From an uncultured Flavobacteriales bacterium (GTDB taxonomy: Bacteria; Bacteroidota; Bacteroidia; Flavobacteriales; Schleiferiaceae): 64,000 bases of DNA. The position numbers and the translations under genes are program-made. Position 1 is the stretch's first letter, and every line of letters starts with the position of its first letter. The notes beneath the pieces were generated by a model. It did not search any database. It saw only the letters and a program-made list of their open reading frames with translations, and was not told where the DNA came from. Positions 53,088-62,013 of the stretch are shown one piece after another. The stretch spans positions 868,001 through 932,000 of the forward strand of contig CAJXKC010000001.1 in NCBI GenBank assembly GCA_913055685.1, in the 5' to 3' direction.

Positions 53088-54011
53088 ATGCCCTCCATTC
53101 AAGAACGGATTCTCAAGCGGATTGAAGCTCAGTTACCGAAAGGAGAATCTTTAGCCAAAAGTCTAGAGCGCTTTTTAGAAGTTGACTCTAGTACTGCTCG
53201 TCGAAAATTACATGGTGACTCCAATTTAAGTTTAGAACAACTGGAGTCATTAATAGCCGCCGATCCATCTTTATTGGAAGAATTGCTGCCCATAGCCATG
53301 CGCGACAATAATTTTCTAGGCACCTACAGCCATATCCATAGTTATAATGATGTCGCCCAATATCTAAGATCGATTATTAAGCGCTTTGAATTAGCGGTAA
53401 AGGCTGAGGCAAAACTCCAATACATTGCCCGTGATTTACCGCTGTTTTTCTTCTTATCAGACCGCGATCTGGCCTCTTTCAAATTTTCCTTGTGGACAGG
53501 TGAATTGCAAAAGGGAAATCTTATCCAGCTTTGTGATGAGCTATATCAGCTTTGCCAAGAAGCCCATCAATTGTACTTAAGTTTATCTACCGTAGAAATA
53601 TGGAGTCGTGAGGTAACGCGCAATCAGCTGCAGCAATTAAATTGGCATTGGGGAATGACCTACCTGGACCCAAAAATTAAGGAGGGACTCTTGGAAGTGA
53701 TTAAGGATAAAGTAGCTACCTATAAGGAGTGGGCCTATTCGGGTCTTAAAGATGGTAAGGGGAAATTGCAATTGTATTTTTCCGAATACATCGTTATGAA
53801 CAATGGCGGTTTACTGTCTACCGATAGGTTTAAAGTCCTGATGTCGGCCATCAGTAATGTGAACTTTGTAAGCTATACCAATCCCAGTCTTTGTGAAGGT
53901 TTTTTAAAAGAATTTGAAGATCAGCAAAACGCCTCCATATTAGTCTCGCGATCCAATGCCTTAGAGCGCGAGAAGTCTTTTAGTAAATTAATTGAGGACT
54001 TAAACAGCTAG
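53088..54011 (+). CDS. Uncharacterised protein with N-terminal HTH-like segment
   Basis: The 307-residue protein opens with a helical, lambda-repressor-like stretch (GESLAKSLERFLEVDSSTARRKLHGDSNLSLEQLESLIA, about 18-57), consistent with a DNA-binding HTH. The rest is helical with Trp and Tyr and no membrane segment or enzyme motif. I have seen such proteins in Bacteroidota only as hypothetical regulators. It is convergent with thiL, with 4 bases shared. Function and target unknown. Confidence 0.65.
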   Translation: MPSIQERILKRIEAQLPKGESLAKSLERFLEVDSSTARRKLHGDSNLSLEQLESLIAADPSLLEELLPIAMRDNNFLGTYSHIHSYNDVAQYLRSIIKRFELAVKAEAKLQYIARDLPLFFFLSDRDLASFKFSLWTGELQKGNLIQLCDELYQLCQEAHQLYLSLSTVEIWSREVTRNQLQQLNWHWGMTYLDPKIKEGLLEVIKDKVATYKEWAYSGLKDGKGKLQLYFSEYIVMNNGGLLSTDRFKVLMSAISNVNFVSYTNPSLCEGFLKEFEDQQNASILVSRSNALEREKSFSKLIEDLNS

Positions 54012-55063
54012 GATGGTTCCTTGCTGTCGCGCAGGGCATTCCAACCCTGAGCTTGCAGAGGAATACTAGCGCCATCGCGGGTGATTAGATTAGTACCGGC
54101 ATTGGCATCGGTCATGTGTCCGATTACGGTCAAATGTGGATTTCCTTTAATCTTATCGTGCTCCTCAATTGGGATAGTGAATAGTAATTCATAGTCCTCT
54201 CCGCCGTTAAGGGCAATGGTAGAAGCATTTAATTTAAACTCCTCGCATAGTTTAAAAACCTGCGGATCGATGGGTATCTTTTCCTCGTAAATGGCCACGC
54301 CAAGTTTGCTTTGCTTGGAAAGATGTAAGGCCTCCGAGCTAAGTCCGTCTGAGATGTCGATCATCGCCGTCGGGTGAACCTCTAATTTGGCTAAAAGCTC
54401 TGGAATATCCTTACGAGCTTCAGGTTTCAATTGTCGTTCTAGCACATACTCATTGCCTCCTAGTTGGGGCTGTACTTCGGGATTGCCTTGAAATACTTGC
54501 TTTTCTCTTTCCAGTACTTGTAAGCCCATGTAAGCGCCGCCTAAATCTCCCGATACCACCAATAGGTCATTTTCTTTAGCTCCACTGCGTTCGATGATTT
54601 CATTTTCATCGGCCACACCAATGGCAGTAATGCTTAGTATCAAACCCGAATATGATGAAGTCGTATCACCTCCAACTAAGTCTACTTCATACACCTCGCA
54701 GGCGTGACGAATACCTTCGTAAATCTTGTCTAAATACTCGATTCCAAAGCGATTGCTAATGGCAAGGTTTACGGTAATCTGGGTGGGACGCCCGCCCATG
54801 GCATAGATATCCGATAAATTTACCACCACTGCCTTATAGCCTAGATGCTGGGGCGGAACATAGCTTAAATCGAAGTGTACCCCTTCCACCAACATGTCGG
54901 TGCTAACAAGGGTGCGACCACTTAAGTGTTCTAGGATAGCGGCATCGTCTCCAATTCCTTTAATAGTGCTTCCCTGGGTTAAAGGAAAATCTCTGGTTAA
55001 TCTCTCAATTAAACCGAACTCGCCAATATTCTCTAAGCTGGTAAATTTTTCTTCTTCTGCCAT
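54008..55063 (-). CDS. thiL: Thiamine-monophosphate kinase
   Basis: The 351-residue protein has PurM/ThiL features: GEFGLIERLTRDFPL, the Asp-rich KGIGDDAAIL, STDMLVEGVHFDLSYVPPQHLGYKA, YEVDLVGGDTTSS and MIDISDGLSSEALHLSKQS. It phosphorylates thiamine monophosphate to the diphosphate cofactor. It has its own strand and start (ATG 55063) and shares a short intergenic region with the suf operon. No thi-box riboswitch is evident in the 141-base gap. Confidence 0.95.
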   Translation of the reverse strand: MAEEEKFTSLENIGEFGLIERLTRDFPLTQGSTIKGIGDDAAILEHLSGRTLVSTDMLVEGVHFDLSYVPPQHLGYKAVVVNLSDIYAMGGRPTQITVNLAISNRFGIEYLDKIYEGIRHACEVYEVDLVGGDTTSSYSGLILSITAIGVADENEIIERSGAKENDLLVVSGDLGGAYMGLQVLEREKQVFQGNPEVQPQLGGNEYVLERQLKPEARKDIPELLAKLEVHPTAMIDISDGLSSEALHLSKQSKLGVAIYEEKIPIDPQVFKLCEEFKLNASTIALNGGEDYELLFTIPIEEHDKIKGNPHLTVIGHMTDANAGTNLITRDGASIPLQAQGWNALRDSKEPS

Positions 55064-55167
55064 GGGGCAAAATTAGTGGTTTTTCGGTGGTGGCAAATGC
55101 TTAGCCTGACTTAGATTTTTTCAATCAAGAGATAGGGCTTAGGGTAACTCATGCTACTTAATATTAC

Positions 55168-55175
55168 TACCTTTG
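55168..55175 (+). promoter_or_regulatory. -7 element of the suf operon
   Basis: TACCTTTG is a perfect -7 box, 29 bases before ATG 55205. No convincing -33 element or Fur/IscR-like box is seen, so the mode of control is open. Confidence 0.55.
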
Positions 55176-55204
55176 CATTAATTTTGACTAAATCTAAATA
55201 GCTT

Positions 55205-55534
55205 ATGATCAAAGTTTCAGATAGCGCCCGGGATCGCTTGTCCAATCTTATGAAAGAGAGCGGCAAGGATTTAGCCGATACCTATGTTCGCGTAGGCGTT
55301 AGCAGCGGCGGTTGCAGTGGACTTTCTTATAATCTCGATTTTGATAGTGAGATGAAGGAAGATGATAAACTTTTTGAGGATCAAGGTGTAAAGATAGTAG
55401 TGGAAAAGAAAAGCTTCCTGTATTTGGTAGGCACTACGCTCGAGTATAGTGGTGGCTTAAATGGCAAGGGCTTTTCATTTAATAACCCCAATGCTTCTCG
55501 TACCTGTGGGTGCGGCGAAAGTTTTGCGGTTTAA
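55205..55534 (+). CDS. sufA: A-type iron-sulfur carrier (HesB/IscA/SufA)
   Basis: The 109-residue A-type protein has the three cluster Cys: C37 in SSGGCSGLSY and C101/C103 in RTCGCGESF. It delivers Fe-S clusters from the SufBCD scaffold to target enzymes. It is first in the operon, 10 bases before sufB. The name sufA is used by position; erpA-like function cannot be excluded. Confidence 0.92.
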   Translation: MIKVSDSARDRLSNLMKESGKDLADTYVRVGVSSGGCSGLSYNLDFDSEMKEDDKLFEDQGVKIVVEKKSFLYLVGTTLEYSGGLNGKGFSFNNPNASRTCGCGESFAV

Positions 55535-55544
55535 AAACTAGTCT

Positions 55545-56987
55545 ATGAAGACGGAAGAAAGTTACTTAGAAGAGGTTACGGCCTCGGAATACAAATACGG
55601 TTTCTACACCAATATCGAGTCGGATAAAGTTCCTCCCGGATTAAATGAGGAGGTTATCCGCATTATTTCGGCCAAGAAAAATGAGCCCGAATGGATGTTG
55701 GAGTGGCGCTTGGATGCTTTCCGGAAATTTCAGAAAATGACCGAGCCCAAATGGCCAAATGTGACCTACCCAGAGCCAGACCTTCAGGCTATTTCCTATT
55801 ATGCGGCGCCTAAGAAGAAGAAAGAACTGGAAAGCCTTGATGAGGTTGATCCCGAACTTTTAAAAACCTTCGAAAAGCTCGGAATTTCATTAGACGAGCA
55901 AAAGCGCTTAACCGGAGTAGCCATGGATGTGGTAGTAGACTCGGTATCGGTAGCAACCACTTTTAAGGCCAAGCTAAGAGAATTGGGTATCATCTTCTGC
56001 TCCATTTCGGAAGCAATTCAGGAGCATCCCGAATTAGTGAAGAAATACTTGGGAACGGTAGTACCTAAGTCTGATAACTATTATGCAGCTTTAAATTCGG
56101 CGGTATTTACCGATGGTTCTTTCTGTTACATTCCCAAAGGAGTGCGTTGTCCGATGGAATTAAGCACCTACTTCCGTATTAATGAAGCGGGAACGGGTCA
56201 GTTTGAGCGCACCTTGGTAATTGCAGATGAGGCTTCCTATGTTTCCTATTTAGAAGGCTGTACCGCCCCCATGCGTGATGAGAATCAATTGCATGCCGCG
56301 GTAGTAGAATTGGTGGCCCTCGATGATGCTGAGATTAAATACTCAACTGTACAAAACTGGTATCCAGGCGATAAAGAAGGGAAAGGAGGGGTTTACAACT
56401 TTGTAACCAAACGCGGTCTTTGTGAGCGCAATGCTAAAATCTCTTGGACACAGGTTGAGACCGGTTCGGCCGTAACTTGGAAATACCCTTCATGTATTCT
56501 TAAAGGCGAAAATTCGGTAGGTGAATTCTATTCCGTTGCCGTTACCAATAACTATCAACAAGCCGATACTGGTACTAAGATGATTCACTTGGGTAAAAAC
56601 ACCAAGAGTACCATTATTAGTAAAGGGATTTGCGCGGGTAAATCGAATGGTTCCTACCGAGGCTTGGTTAAAATCGGCCCGCGAGCCGAAAATGCACGCA
56701 ACTTCTCACAGTGCGATTCGCTCTTAATGGGTGATGGATGTGGTTCGCATACCTTCCCCTATATCGAAACACAAAACAAGAGTGCGAAAATTGAGCATGA
56801 GGCGACTACCTCAAAAATTGGTGAAGACCAAATTTTCTATTGCCAGCAACGTGGTATTGGCGAGGAAGAGGCGATTGCCCTTATTGTAAACGGATATTGT
56901 AAAGATGTACTGAACCAATTGCCGATGGAGTTTGCGGTAGAAGCGCAAAAATTATTGGCTATTAGTCTAGAAGGATCAGTAGGATAA
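55545..56987 (+). CDS. sufB: Fe-S cluster scaffold SufB
   Basis: The 480-residue protein has the SufB core: [47 protein letters not shown], the Fe-S site region [12 protein letters not shown] and [19 protein letters not shown], and [14 protein letters not shown] near the end. It is the cluster-assembling subunit of the SufBCD complex, fuelled by SufC. sufC follows 15 bases downstream. Confidence 0.98.
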   Translation: MKTEESYLEEVTASEYKYGFYTNIESDKVPPGLNEEVIRIISAKKNEPEWMLEWRLDAFRKFQKMTEPKWPNVTYPEPDLQAISYYAAPKKKKELESLDEVDPELLKTFEKLGISLDEQKRLTGVAMDVVVDSVSVATTFKAKLRELGIIFCSISEAIQEHPELVKKYLGTVVPKSDNYYAALNSAVFTDGSFCYIPKGVRCPMELSTYFRINEAGTGQFERTLVIADEASYVSYLEGCTAPMRDENQLHAAVVELVALDDAEIKYSTVQNWYPGDKEGKGGVYNFVTKRGLCERNAKISWTQVETGSAVTWKYPSCILKGENSVGEFYSVAVTNNYQQADTGTKMIHLGKNTKSTIISKGICAGKSNGSYRGLVKIGPRAENARNFSQCDSLLMGDGCGSHTFPYIETQNKSAKIEHEATTSKIGEDQIFYCQQRGIGEEEAIALIVNGYCKDVLNQLPMEFAVEAQKLLAISLEGSVG

Positions 56988-57002
56988 TATTAATTCAGAG
57001 TC

Positions 57003-57758
57003 ATGTTAAAAATCAGCAACCTTCAGGCAGGTATTGAAGGAAAAGAAATATTAAAAGGAATTGATCTAGAGGTAAAGCCAGGAGAGGTACATGCCATCAT
57101 GGGACCGAATGGTTCTGGAAAAAGTACTCTTTCATCGGTAATTGCCGGTCGTGAAGACTATGAAGTAAACGGCGGGAACATCGACTTTGAGGGCGAAGAT
57201 CTTCTGGATTTGGGTCCGGATGAACGTGCGCACAAAGGAATTTTCTTGTCCTTCCAATACCCGGTAGAGATACCTGGGGTTACGGTAACCAATTTTATCA
57301 AAACCGCCATTAATGAATCGCGCAAGGCAAAGGGTGAAGAGGCCATGCCAGCCAACGAAATGTTGAAGAAAATGCGCGAGAAAATGAGCTTACTGGAAAT
57401 CGATAATGCTTTCTTGAGCCGCAGCCTTAATGAAGGTTTCTCAGGTGGTGAGAAGAAGCGTAATGAGATTTTTCAAATGGCCATGTTGGAGCCCAAATTG
57501 GCCATTCTTGATGAAACAGATTCTGGTTTAGATATCGATGCCTTGCGTATTGTGGCCAATGGGGTAAATAAACTGAAGAGCAAGAATAATGCGGTGATTG
57601 TGATTACGCACTACCAGCGTTTGCTCGATTACATTGTGCCCGATTTTGTGCACGTCCTCTACAAAGGCCGTATCGTGAAAAGTGGCGACAAGACTCTTGC
57701 CCATGAGCTAGAAGCCAAAGGTTACGATTGGATTAAAGAAGAAAGGGTAGAAGGCTAA
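57003..57758 (+). CDS. sufC: SUF ATPase SufC
   Basis: The 251-residue ABC-type ATPase has Walker [10 protein letters not shown] (34-42), a [14 protein letters not shown]-loop, signature [11 protein letters not shown] and Walker [13 protein letters not shown]. It powers the conformational change in the SufBCD scaffold in the cytoplasm. It is not a transporter despite the fold. Confidence 0.98.
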   Translation: MLKISNLQAGIEGKEILKGIDLEVKPGEVHAIMGPNGSGKSTLSSVIAGREDYEVNGGNIDFEGEDLLDLGPDERAHKGIFLSFQYPVEIPGVTVTNFIKTAINESRKAKGEEAMPANEMLKKMREKMSLLEIDNAFLSRSLNEGFSGGEKKRNEIFQMAMLEPKLAILDETDSGLDIDALRIVANGVNKLKSKNNAVIVITHYQRLLDYIVPDFVHVLYKGRIVKSGDKTLAHELEAKGYDWIKEERVEG

Positions 57759-57776
57759 TCCCAAAAGCAAAAGAAA

Positions 57777-59096
57777 TTGGAAGCATTAAAAGATAAATTA
57801 GAATCTTCCTTCCTCGTTTTTGAAAACGAACTCAATGGTCAGGCGCTTGGAGAGGTCCATAATCGTCGCAAAGAAGCGTTCGAGCGTTTTGTAGAAAGTG
57901 GTTTTCCTACTAAACGTCACGAGGAGTGGAAGTATACTAATCTAAAACCCATCCTTAAGCACGATTACCGTGTATTTTTAAGTGATGACAATACCGTTGA
58001 CTTCTCTGCCATTAAGAAGTTCTTCCTTAGCGATACCGATACCTATAAATTGGTGTTTATCGATGGCTATTATAGCTCCTGGCTAAGTGAAACCACTCAC
58101 GAGAAATTCGACATCTGCACCTTTAGCAGTATGCTTACCAAGTACCGTGATGTAGCCGAAAAGTATTTCAACAAAGCCCTTCCCAAGGAGGAAGCCTTGG
58201 CATCAGTAAATACTGCTTTTGCGAAGGAAGGCGCTTTTATCCGCATTAAGCGCAACCAAACGGCGGATAAGCCGGTGGAGCTAATCTTCATTACTACCGA
58301 CCACGGTGTTGAAACTATGTCGCAACCCCGCAACTTAGTGGTAGTAGAAGAGAATGCCGAGGTGAGTATTTTAGAGCGTCATCAGAGCTTAAGTTCTAAG
58401 CCAGTGTTGACCAATGTGGCAACTGAGATTTTTGCTTTGCGCGATTCCAGACTGAATTATTACAAGATTCAGAATGATGTGCACACAGCTTCTTTAATCG
58501 ACAGCACTTCCGTTAAGCAGTATGCGAATAGTTCGGTAACGGTAGGCACCTTTGCGCTGGGCAATAAGTTTGTTCGTAATAACCTCAACTTTTTCCTAGA
58601 GGAAGAATATACCCAAAGCTATTTGGATGGCATTACTATTATCGATGAGGGCCAAACAGTAGATCACCATACCTTGGTAGACCATAAAGTGCCTAATTGT
58701 TACAGCGATGAATTGTATAAGGGGATATACGATGCTAATGCTCATGGGGTATTCAACGGTAAGGTAATGGTGCATCCCCATGCCCAGAAAACCAATGCTT
58801 TCCAGCAGAATAACAACATTTTACTTACTGATAAAGCCTCTATTGATACCAAGCCTCAGTTGGAGATTTATGCCGACGATGTGAAGTGCTCGCACGGCTG
58901 TACCATAGGCCAGCTTGACGACGAAGCCTTATTCTACATGCAGAGCCGTGGTATTCCTGAAAAAGAAGCTAAGGCCTTATTACTTTATGCTTTTGCCAAC
59001 GATAGCTTGCGTAATGTGAAGATTCCCGCTTTACGTAAGAAGCTAAACCGCCAGATTGCCAATAAGCTAAATGTTAATCTAGACTTTGAATTGTAA
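57777..59096 (+). CDS. sufD: SUF scaffold subunit SufD
   Basis: The 439-residue protein is related to SufB in its C-terminal beta-helix (NVATEIFALRDSRLNYYKIQND, LYKGIYDANAHGVFNGKVMVHPHAQKTNAFQQ, DVKCSHGCTIGQLDDEALFYMQSRGI) and has an N-terminal helix with RHEEWKYTNL typical of SufD. It completes the SufBC2D complex. No in-frame ATG exists near the 5' end; TTG 57777, 18 bases after sufC, is the best start and may limit its level. Confidence 0.96.
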   Translation: MEALKDKLESSFLVFENELNGQALGEVHNRRKEAFERFVESGFPTKRHEEWKYTNLKPILKHDYRVFLSDDNTVDFSAIKKFFLSDTDTYKLVFIDGYYSSWLSETTHEKFDICTFSSMLTKYRDVAEKYFNKALPKEEALASVNTAFAKEGAFIRIKRNQTADKPVELIFITTDHGVETMSQPRNLVVVEENAEVSILERHQSLSSKPVLTNVATEIFALRDSRLNYYKIQNDVHTASLIDSTSVKQYANSSVTVGTFALGNKFVRNNLNFFLEEEYTQSYLDGITIIDEGQTVDHHTLVDHKVPNCYSDELYKGIYDANAHGVFNGKVMVHPHAQKTNAFQQNNNILLTDKASIDTKPQLEIYADDVKCSHGCTIGQLDDEALFYMQSRGIPEKEAKALLLYAFANDSLRNVKIPALRKKLNRQIANKLNVNLDFEL

Positions 59097-59099
59097 TCT

Positions 59100-60341
59100 A
59101 TGAACAGCAGCGAAACCGCGCTTTTAGATATTGATAAAATCCGTGAGGACTTCCCAATTCTTCACCAAGAAGTGAATGGGCGTCCTTTGGTTTATTTCGA
59201 TAATGCAGCTAGCACCCAAAAGCCAAAAGTGGTTATCGATGCCATCTCAGATTACTACCAATCCATAAATTCTAATGTGCACCGCGGCGTGCATCATCTT
59301 AGTCAGAAGGCCACCGACGCCTTTGAAGCCTCACGAGAAAAGGTCCGGGTGCACCTCAATGCCGCCGAAGCTGCCGAAGTACTTTTTACCAAAGGCACAA
59401 CCGATAGTATTAACCTAGTAGCCAATAGCCTTGGTCAGGGAATGATTGGCGAGGGAGATGAAATTATCGTTTCTCAGCTTGAGCATCATTCCAATATTGT
59501 GCCTTGGCAAATGCTCTGCGAGCGCAGTGGAGCAAAGCTTAAAGTGATTCCCATTAACGAGAAGGGTGAATTGCGCATGGAGGTTTATGCCGATCTGCTA
59601 AGTTCTAAAACCAAATTGGTGGCGGTTAATCATATTTCCAATGCCTTAGGAACCATTAATCCGGTAAAGGAAATTATTGCCATGGCGCACGAAAAAGGAG
59701 CCATGGTCCTAATTGACGGAGCCCAAGCGGTTCCTCATTTGGCGGTGGATGTTCAGGATCTTGATGCTGACTTCTACTGTTTCAGCGGACATAAAATATT
59801 TGGTCCGACGGGTATTGGTGTGCTTTACGGAAAGCGCCATATCCTAGAGGCCATGCCTCCCTATCAAGGGGGCGGAGAAATGATTGCCGAGGTGAGTTTC
59901 GAAAAAACCACTTATGCTGGACTGCCTCATAAGTTTGAAGCTGGCACTCCTCATATCGAAGGAGGCATTGTGCTAGGAACGGCGATTGATTATATGAATT
60001 CAATCGGCTTGGATGCTATTGCGGCCTATGAGAAAGAACTCCTGGAATATGGAACCGCTCAGCTAAAAGCGGCTTTTCCCGATTTACGCATCATTGGTGA
60101 GGCCGAGGATAAGACTTCGGTAATTTCCTTTTTGATAGGCGCTATTCATCCCTATGATATGGGAGTAATCCTAGACAAACTGGGCATCGCTGTGCGCACG
60201 GGTCACCATTGTACCCAACCAATCATGCAGCATTTTGATATTCCTGGCACATTAAGAGCTAGTTTTGCTTTTTACAATACCAAACCTGAAATAGATAAGC
60301 TGGTTGAAGCCTTGAAAAAGGCGGTGGCCATGTTGAGTTAA
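59100..60341 (+). CDS. sufS: Cysteine desulfurase SufS
   Basis: The 413-residue PLP enzyme has FDNAASTQKP, SNVHRGVHHLSQ, the PLP Lys in FSGHKIFGPTG (K232) and the catalytic Cys in RTGHHCTQP (C371), as in group II desulfurases. It removes sulfur from cysteine and passes it to SufE. The start follows sufD by 3 bases. Confidence 0.97.
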   Translation: MNSSETALLDIDKIREDFPILHQEVNGRPLVYFDNAASTQKPKVVIDAISDYYQSINSNVHRGVHHLSQKATDAFEASREKVRVHLNAAEAAEVLFTKGTTDSINLVANSLGQGMIGEGDEIIVSQLEHHSNIVPWQMLCERSGAKLKVIPINEKGELRMEVYADLLSSKTKLVAVNHISNALGTINPVKEIIAMAHEKGAMVLIDGAQAVPHLAVDVQDLDADFYCFSGHKIFGPTGIGVLYGKRHILEAMPPYQGGGEMIAEVSFEKTTYAGLPHKFEAGTPHIEGGIVLGTAIDYMNSIGLDAIAAYEKELLEYGTAQLKAAFPDLRIIGEAEDKTSVISFLIGAIHPYDMGVILDKLGIAVRTGHHCTQPIMQHFDIPGTLRASFAFYNTKPEIDKLVEALKKAVAMLS

Positions 60342-60342
60342 G

Positions 60343-61260
60343 ATGAAGAAGTGGGTTCTAAAAGCGCTCATCCAGAAAGTTATTTCCTTCCTGCCAGGGA
60401 GTCATAAACTTAATTACTGGTTCCAGAAATACATCACCAAGGGAGTGCGACTCAGCGATCAATACTTCCAAGACAAACTGGTGCATGCACTCGATCATTT
60501 ACGTTTTGCCAAAAAAGCTGGTCTAGCTACTAGTTTTAAAAGCCTAGAGCTTGGAACAGGCTGGTATCCAGTAGTGCCGCTAAGTTTCTATTTGGCCGGG
60601 GCAAAGCAGGTAAGTAGCATTGACCTTAACCGCCTTATGACCCACGACTCCCTTTGCGATTGTATTGAGGCTTTTCAGAAGGCTTTGAAAGCAAATGAAC
60701 TGTCGGCATTTGATGAGTATTTCCGCTCCGAACGAATTGAGCAATTACAGAAAATTGATTGCCGTTCTATGGATCAAGAGAGCTTAATGCTTATCCTCAA
60801 CTTTGAATACCGTGTAGGAGATGCTCGAAAACTGAGCGATGCGGATGGGCAATTTGACCTTATTCATAGCAATAATGTCTTTGAACATGTATACCCCGAG
60901 GTATTGAAAGAGATATTGCTTGAGTTTAAAAGGGTCTTAAAGCCTGAGGGAATCATGAGTCACTTTATTGATATGTCGGATCATTTCGCCCATTTGGATT
61001 CCAGCATTACCATATACAATTTCCTGCGTTACAGCGAAAAGGCTTGGGCGCGTATCGATAACTCTGTACAACCGCAAAATCGCTGGCGCTTAAGTGACTA
61101 CGAACAATTGTACCGAGAATTGAATTTTAATATTACCGAGCGTGAAGCCCGTCCCGGTGAGCCGGAAGCTTTAGCCAATACGAAGCTACATTCCGACTAT
61201 GCCGAACGCGATAAGCGAGACTTGGCGGTGAGTCACGTTCACCTTGTAAATACAATCTAA
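60343..61260 (+). CDS. SAM-dependent methyltransferase inside the suf operon
   Basis: The 305-residue class I methyltransferase has motif I LELGTGWYPVVPLSFYLAG, an acidic VSSIDLNRL second strand, FDLIHSNNVFEHVY (motif IV area) and LLEFKRVLKPEGIMS. The target is unknown; the family resembles small-molecule or lipid methylases. It sits between sufS and sufE with 1-base gaps or overlaps, so it is certainly co-expressed with Fe-S assembly. Whether it acts in that pathway or only shares the promoter cannot be told from sequence. Confidence 0.85.
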   Translation: MKKWVLKALIQKVISFLPGSHKLNYWFQKYITKGVRLSDQYFQDKLVHALDHLRFAKKAGLATSFKSLELGTGWYPVVPLSFYLAGAKQVSSIDLNRLMTHDSLCDCIEAFQKALKANELSAFDEYFRSERIEQLQKIDCRSMDQESLMLILNFEYRVGDARKLSDADGQFDLIHSNNVFEHVYPEVLKEILLEFKRVLKPEGIMSHFIDMSDHFAHLDSSITIYNFLRYSEKAWARIDNSVQPQNRWRLSDYEQLYRELNFNITEREARPGEPEALANTKLHSDYAERDKRDLAVSHVHLVNTI

Positions 61261-61679
61261 TGGCCAGTATTTCCGAAATTCAAGAAGACATCATTGCCGA
61301 ATTTGGCATGTTCGACGATTGGATGCAACGCTATGAGTATTTAATCGATTTAGGTAAATCATTACCGCTTATCGATGAAGTTTACAAAGTGGAGGACAAT
61401 ATTATTAAAGGATGTCAGAGTCGCGTTTGGCTGCACGCCGAAGGCGATAAAGATGCGGTTCGCTTTACAGCGGATTCGGATGCGATTTTGACCAAAGGCT
61501 TAATCGCTCTATTGGTGCGCGTTTTTGATGGTCAGAAGGCCACCGATATCTCTGCGGCAGACCTCCGCTTTTTAGATCAAATTGGCTTAAAAGAACATTT
61601 GAGTCCGACCCGGGCCAACGGACTTTTAAGCATGGTTAAACAAATGAAATTTTACGCTTTGGCTCTACAAGCCAAATAA
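61260..61679 (+). CDS. sufE: Sulfur acceptor SufE
   Basis: The 139-residue protein has the SufE fold with persulfide Cys52 in NIIKGCQSRVWL and ILTKGLIALLVRVFDG. It accepts sulfur from SufS and hands it to SufB. Its ATG overlaps the methyltransferase stop by one base. Confidence 0.96.
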   Translation: MASISEIQEDIIAEFGMFDDWMQRYEYLIDLGKSLPLIDEVYKVEDNIIKGCQSRVWLHAEGDKDAVRFTADSDAILTKGLIALLVRVFDGQKATDISAADLRFLDQIGLKEHLSPTRANGLLSMVKQMKFYALALQAK

Positions 61680-61691
61680 AACACCAGAGCT

Positions 61692-62012
61692 ATGAACGAC
61701 GCTGAAATGCAAAAAATTGGAGACGATGTAGTAGATATGCTGCGCTCCATTTTTGATCCAGAAATCCCGGTGAATATTTACGAGCTAGGGCTTATTTATG
61801 ACGTTCAAGTAAGCAGCGAAGGTGATGTTAAAATTCTAATGACCCTTACCTCGCCCAATTGCCCGGTGGCCGAAAGTATGCCTGAGGAGGTAAAGCAAAA
61901 GGTAGGAACTATCGAAGGGGTAAAAGAGGTTGAGGTGGAAATCACCTTTGATCCACCTTGGACCAAGGATATGATGAGCGAGGAAGCAATGTTGGAATTG
62001 GGATTTTTATGA
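61692..62012 (+). CDS. sufT: SufT/MIP18-family (DUF59) Fe-S maturation factor
   Basis: The 106-residue DUF59 protein has IFDPEIPVNIYELGLIYDV, LTSPNCPVAESMPEEV with the conserved Cys, and VEITFDPPWTKDMMSEEA. SufT assists maturation of Fe-S proteins under high demand. It is in the operon as in many bacteria. The next gene starts 1 base after its stop. Confidence 0.94.
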   Translation: MNDAEMQKIGDDVVDMLRSIFDPEIPVNIYELGLIYDVQVSSEGDVKILMTLTSPNCPVAESMPEEVKQKVGTIEGVKEVEVEITFDPPWTKDMMSEEAMLELGFL

Positions 62013-62013
62013 T

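Noticed and set aside
55064-55204. Thiamine riboswitch or Fur box in the thiL-suf gap
   Set aside because: No conserved thi-box core or clear Fur-type palindrome could be read; only a -7 element is supported.
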